The notes below the pieces were generated by a model. That model was not told the origin of the DNA. It saw nothing but the letters and a program-made list of their open reading frames with translations, and searched no databases. DNA of 64,000 bases from Aquamicrobium sp. (GTDB lineage: Bacteria > Pseudomonadota > Alphaproteobacteria > Rhizobiales > Rhizobiaceae), in assembly GCA_019739225.1 (NCBI GenBank), contig JAHHDT010000005.1:744001-808000 (forward strand), in the 5' to 3' direction. How positions within the stretch are numbered: the stretch's first letter is position 1; every line of letters begins with the position of its first letter. The position numbers were made by a program, and so were the translations under genes. Shown here in pieces: positions 60,691 through 64,000 of the stretch.

Positions 60691-60997
60691 CTGCAGAATT
60701 TCGGTCGAAGCCGTCTTGTTTGGCACGGTTTTGTCGGCGCAGCTCATCTCGCACCTGCGAACAGCGGCTTGACATGGCGGCTATGCTATCGGATGTTTTG
60801 GCAACCATGGCACCGGGTTCGAGCCGCTTCCTTCCGACCAGCAGGGCGTCGGAACAGAACGGACCCGCGATGCCGAGAACATCCCAAACCTCTCAGACCT
60901 CCGCACAGATTGCTGGTGCGCATCTCCACGTGCGTGGCCCTGTCGAGGCGGGCGGTCGGGACGGCAGGTTGGTCCCTTGGTATGACAAGGAGGACAG
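60691..60997. other. Gap upstream of the 2OG oxygenase gene
   Basis: This 307-bp stretch follows the nucleotidase terminator. It contains a TTGACA near 60769 but no properly spaced -10, and an AAGGAGG ribosome site just before the oxygenase. Open frames across it have no family features. I see no gene here; it should hold the promoter of the oxygenase and binding-protein pair. Confidence 0.5.
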
Positions 60998-62038
60998 ATG
61001 AGCCGACACACTGCACAGACCATTCCGGCAATCGACATCGCAGCACTGTTTGGTGCTCCGTCGCCTGCGCGCGACGAGGCCGACCGCCACGTCTTCGAAG
61101 CTGCTTCCGGCATCGGGTTCATGACCGTGCGCGGGTTCCCGGGCGCTGAGTTGCTTACTGTTGAGAAGCGGGGTGAACTGCTGAAAATCTTCTCGCTTTC
61201 GGATGCGGAAAAGCAAAAGCTGCTTCGCTGGAATTTCGACCCATCGAAGAAGAACTATTACCGCGGCTGGTTTCCTCTTCAGCCGACCGCTGTCTCCTAC
61301 AAGGAAGGCATCGACATCGGGCCGGACATTGCCCATCCCGACGCTTCGTTCGCCGAAGACGACCCGCTGCTCGAGCGCACCCCGCTGCCCGATGAAACTG
61401 ATCTCCCGGGCTGGAGGGCGGTGATCGCTCATTACTATAAGTCGATGGAGAAGGTGGGTGCGGCCCTGATGGCCTCGATTGCGCGCAGCCTCGGACTGCC
61501 GGAAGCCACCTTCGATGGCCATTTCCGTGGCGGCATCTCGACACTGCGCCTGATCCGCTATCCGCACAGAACCGAGGATGGCACCGTCGATCTCTCCGGC
61601 CCGGAACATTCGGTCATGCATAAGGGGCAACGACGCCTGGTGATCGGCCGCGAGCACGCAGATTCAGGCTTCGTTACCCTTCTGGCGCAGGACGGTGTAG
61701 AGGGGCTGCAGGCGAAGAACCACGCCGGCGAGTGGATCGACGTCCCGCCGGCAAACGGCACCCTGGCGATCAACTTCGGGCGCCTGCTCGAACGATGGAC
61801 GGGCGGCGTGGTACAGGCCACCAGTCACCGGGTGCTGGCGCCGGACAAACAGCGCTATTCGATCCCGTTCTTCTACGAGCCACGGGTCGATGCCGAGATC
61901 GCGCCGCTGCCGATCGCGGGTTCCAGTGATTTCGCGCCGTTCCTCTATGGGGACTATCTTTGGGAACAGGCGACCAGTTTTGTCGAAATGGCAGGGGTCA
62001 AGTCGATCCGCACGCCGCGACGACCGCCGGCGGCCTGA
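60998..62038 (+). CDS. 2-oxoglutarate/Fe(II) dioxygenase, isopenicillin-N-synthase-like
   Basis: This 346-residue cytosolic oxygenase has the non-haem iron triad H220-x-D222 (REHADSG) and H277 (TSHRVL), and the 2-oxoglutarate-binding R286-x-S288 (QRYSIPFFYEP). N-terminal IPAIDIAALFG and the SGIGFMTVRGFPG segment are those of the isopenicillin-N-synthase-like superfamily. AAGGAGG precedes the ATG. It is followed 42 bp later by a solute-binding protein gene, so it may act on an imported small molecule. The substrate is unknown. Confidence 0.9.
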   Translation: MSRHTAQTIPAIDIAALFGAPSPARDEADRHVFEAASGIGFMTVRGFPGAELLTVEKRGELLKIFSLSDAEKQKLLRWNFDPSKKNYYRGWFPLQPTAVSYKEGIDIGPDIAHPDASFAEDDPLLERTPLPDETDLPGWRAVIAHYYKSMEKVGAALMASIARSLGLPEATFDGHFRGGISTLRLIRYPHRTEDGTVDLSGPEHSVMHKGQRRLVIGREHADSGFVTLLAQDGVEGLQAKNHAGEWIDVPPANGTLAINFGRLLERWTGGVVQATSHRVLAPDKQRYSIPFFYEPRVDAEIAPLPIAGSSDFAPFLYGDYLWEQATSFVEMAGVKSIRTPRRPPAA

Positions 62039-62080
62039 CGCCTCCGGCCTACCACCCATAAGCCAAGAACGGGGACAGAC

Positions 62081-63721
62081 ATGAACACCGACAGAACAAC
62101 TGCCCGCCTTCCCGAAATTCTCAACGGCTGGACGCAATCGGTCCGGGCAGGCACCGTCGATCGCCGCGAGTTCCTCGCGATTGCCAGCGCCCTTGGTGCG
62201 ACGACGGCGATGGCCTACGCACTTGCGGGATTGGCCTTGCCGACGCCCGCAGCCGCGCAGGAGCCGAAGAAGGGTGGCGTCCTGAAGGTCGCCATGCTCA
62301 TTCCCGGCTTCAAGGACCCGCGCACATTCGACTCTGCCGATCTCGGCAATATGGGCCGCCAGTTCCTGGAGCCCCTCGTCGCCTACACAAGGGACTTCAC
62401 CTTCAAGCCGATGCTGGCGGAGCGTTGGGAGGTCAACGATGACGCCACGCGCTACACCTTCCATCTTCGCAAGGATGCGACGTGGAACAACGGCGATCCG
62501 TTTACAGCCGATGATGTCGTTTTCAACTTCACCCGCTGGTGCGACGGCTCGGCTGCCGGCAATTCGATGGCGCGCCGGTTCCCTGGCCTCGTGGCCGAGG
62601 ACAAGCTGCGCGATGGCGCCGTTGAAAAGGTGGACGACTACACGGTCGTGCTCAACCTGTCGGAGCCCGACGTGACGCTGGTCCCCAACCTCGCGGACTA
62701 TCCGGCTCTGCTGGTCCATCCGTCACTGGACGAGAACGGCGGCGATCTGGCTGCCAGCCCGGTCGGCACGGGCGCTTTCGAGCTGGTTTCGCTGGATGTC
62801 GGCCGCAGCGCGGTATTCAAGCGTCGCGAGAACGGCAAATGGTGGGGCGGCGAAGCGTTGCTCGACGGCGTGGAGATGGTCGACTACGGCGCCGATCCGA
62901 ACGCGCTTGTGAGCGCGTTCGAGGCTGGTGAGGTCCACACGAACCTGGACTCCAACGGCGATTTCATTGCCATCTTCGACGATCTGGGCCTGCAGAAAAG
63001 CGAGGTGCTTTCGGCGTCGACGGTCGTTGCTCGCGTCAATTCGACCTTGGAGCCCTATACCGATCGCAACGTGCGCCGCGCCCTGCAGCTCGCCGTTGAC
63101 AACAATGCGGTCCTGCAGCTCGGCATCGCCGGAGCGGGGGAAGTCGCGGAGAACCACCACGTCTGCCGCATTCATCCCGAATATGCGGAACTTCCGCCGG
63201 TCGAGCGCGATCTCGAAGAGGCGCGCCGGCTGATGACCGAGGCCGGGCAGATCGATTTCGAACACGAGCTGATCTCTATCGACGACGACTATCGCAAGAG
63301 CACGGCCGACGTCATAGCCTCTCAGCTTCGCGAGGCAGGCTTCAAGGTCCGGCGGACCGTGCTGCCGGCGTCTACATACTGGAACGACTGGGCGAAGTTT
63401 CCGTATTCGACCACGAACTGGGCCATGCGTCCGCTCGGTGTGCAGGTTCTGGCGCTCGCCTACCGCTCGGGCGAGGCATGGAACGAGACCGGTTTCTCCT
63501 CCGGCGACTTCGACGGCAAGCTCTCTGAAGCACTGAGAACGGCCGACGTCGAAAAGCGCCGGGCGGTGATGAAGGATGTGCAGCAGATTCTTCAGGACTC
63601 GGGCGTCATCATCCAGCCCTACTGGATGAAGCTCTATTGCCACTCGGCACCCGAGGTCATGAATCGCCACGTCCACCCAACCTACGAGTTGGATCTCACC
63701 GAGGTGTGGCTGTCGGCGTAG
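62081..63721 (+). CDS. Periplasmic peptide-type binding protein (SBP family 5), orphan
   Basis: This 546-residue solute-binding protein has a twin-arginine-like signal ([24 protein letters not shown]) and family 5 marks ([29 protein letters not shown], then [19 protein letters not shown]). It lies downstream of a 2OG oxygenase gene. The next gene, 34 bp away, is on the opposite strand, so its permease and ATPase genes are not here. It must use a distant importer. It is not closely similar to the two other family 5 proteins in the window. Confidence 0.92.
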   Translation: MNTDRTTARLPEILNGWTQSVRAGTVDRREFLAIASALGATTAMAYALAGLALPTPAAAQEPKKGGVLKVAMLIPGFKDPRTFDSADLGNMGRQFLEPLVAYTRDFTFKPMLAERWEVNDDATRYTFHLRKDATWNNGDPFTADDVVFNFTRWCDGSAAGNSMARRFPGLVAEDKLRDGAVEKVDDYTVVLNLSEPDVTLVPNLADYPALLVHPSLDENGGDLAASPVGTGAFELVSLDVGRSAVFKRRENGKWWGGEALLDGVEMVDYGADPNALVSAFEAGEVHTNLDSNGDFIAIFDDLGLQKSEVLSASTVVARVNSTLEPYTDRNVRRALQLAVDNNAVLQLGIAGAGEVAENHHVCRIHPEYAELPPVERDLEEARRLMTEAGQIDFEHELISIDDDYRKSTADVIASQLREAGFKVRRTVLPASTYWNDWAKFPYSTTNWAMRPLGVQVLALAYRSGEAWNETGFSSGDFDGKLSEALRTADVEKRRAVMKDVQQILQDSGVIIQPYWMKLYCHSAPEVMNRHVHPTYELDLTEVWLSA

Positions 63722-63754
63722 AGGCGCTGAGCGAGAAGGTGGCTGCGCGCGGCC

Positions 63755-64000
63755 TCAGGCCGCGATCTTGCTCTTCGCGGCCTCGTACTCGCGCGCGAGG
63801 CGGTCGACCAGTTCGGCGGCGCCCACCACGTCGCTGACCGCGCCGATGCCCTGGCCACAGCCCCAGATGTGTTTCCAGGCCTTCGTCTTGTCGCTGCCGA
63901 AATCCATCTTCGACGGGTCCGATTGCGGAAGGTTGTCCGGGTCGAGCCCGGCCGCGGTGACGGAGCCCTTGAGATAGTTGCCGTGAACGCCGGTGAAGAG
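63755..64000 (-). CDS. Nitronate-monooxygenase-like protein, C-terminal part
   Basis: This is the 3' end of a minus-strand gene that runs off the right edge; only 81 codons are present. The C-terminal segment with KAWKHIWGCGQGIGAVSD and AAELVDRLAREYEAA fits the nitronate monooxygenase (2-nitropropane dioxygenase-like, FMN-dependent) family. The FMN-binding core lies outside the window. Convergent with the orphan binding-protein gene. Confidence 0.75.
   Translation of the reverse strand, partial: LFTGVHGNYLKGSVTAAGLDPDNLPQSDPSKMDFGSDKTKAWKHIWGCGQGIGAVSDVVGAAELVDRLAREYEAAKSKIAA

Overview
The window is GC-rich, densely coded chromosomal DNA from an alphaproteobacterium, most likely of the Hyphomicrobiales (Mesorhizobium/Phyllobacteriaceae-like). 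The evidence is several peptide and TRAP importers, oxidative sugar-acid catabolism, form II coxSLM genes, a short ClpS, GntR/FadR regulators and one candidate RirA-type iron box. I see no insertion sequence, prophage, CRISPR array or replication origin. One tRNA-Thr(CGT) is present.

Layout. 0.07-2.9 kb: an acyl-CoA ligase with a histone-H1-like Lys/Ala tail, and a DUF924 protein. 2.9-8.3 kb: peptide-type ABC importer 1, with a terminator between the binding protein and the permeases. 8.7-13.0 kb: an iron-complex-type ABC operon containing two ThuA/glutamine-amidotransferase-like genes, with a TGA-N9-TCA site upstream. 13.1-26.7 kb: a sugar-acid catabolic island comprising a DapA-family lyase/dehydratase, an IlvD/Edd dehydratase, an atypical enolase-superfamily protein, a TRAP importer, a uronate-dehydrogenase-like enzyme, two FadR-type regulators, an SMP-30 lactonase, an SGNH esterase, an aldose 1-epimerase and an aldehyde dehydrogenase. 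These fit uptake of an (acyl)sugar or uronate, oxidation to a lactone or aldarate, dehydration, and exit as 2-oxoglutarate. 26.8-33.7 kb: a ferric-hydroxamate-type uptake operon (AraC regulator, TonB receptor, FhuC, FhuD, double-length FhuB).

33.9-39.7 kb holds the most interesting locus, a probable ribosomally synthesised, post-translationally modified peptide (RiPP) cluster of an unusual type. It encodes two small precursor peptides (53 and 48 aa) that share a gapless 25-residue leader. Both were absent as separate entries from automated gene calls because they are so short. It also encodes a subtilase with a cyanobactin PatA/PatG-type C-terminal domain, an asparagine-synthetase-like enzyme with a C-terminal winged-helix extension resembling a RiPP recognition element, and a 91-aa basic protein. 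The toolkit combines a lasso-type ATP-dependent amide-forming enzyme with a cyanobactin-type protease, and lacks a YcaO, a lasso B2 protease and a dedicated exporter. A good sigma70-like promoter lies in an AT-rich gap ahead of the protease.

40.1-47.7 kb: a second peptide ABC importer with an M20 peptidase and a divergent LysR regulator. 47.7-49.7 kb: a leucine-dehydrogenase-family enzyme, a small ACT-like protein and a divergent Lrp regulator. 49.9-54.1 kb: tRNA-Thr, then coxS-coxL-coxM with the form II AYRGAGR motif. 54.2-64 kb: assorted genes (PLD-family protein, ClpS, DoxX-like, GDPD, DUF1611/DgcN-like, a Tat-exported 5'-nucleotidase with a strong terminator, a 2OG-Fe(II) oxygenase, an orphan peptide-binding protein, and a nitronate-monooxygenase-like gene cut by the window edge).

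All functional names come from motif recognition by eye. No database search was run.
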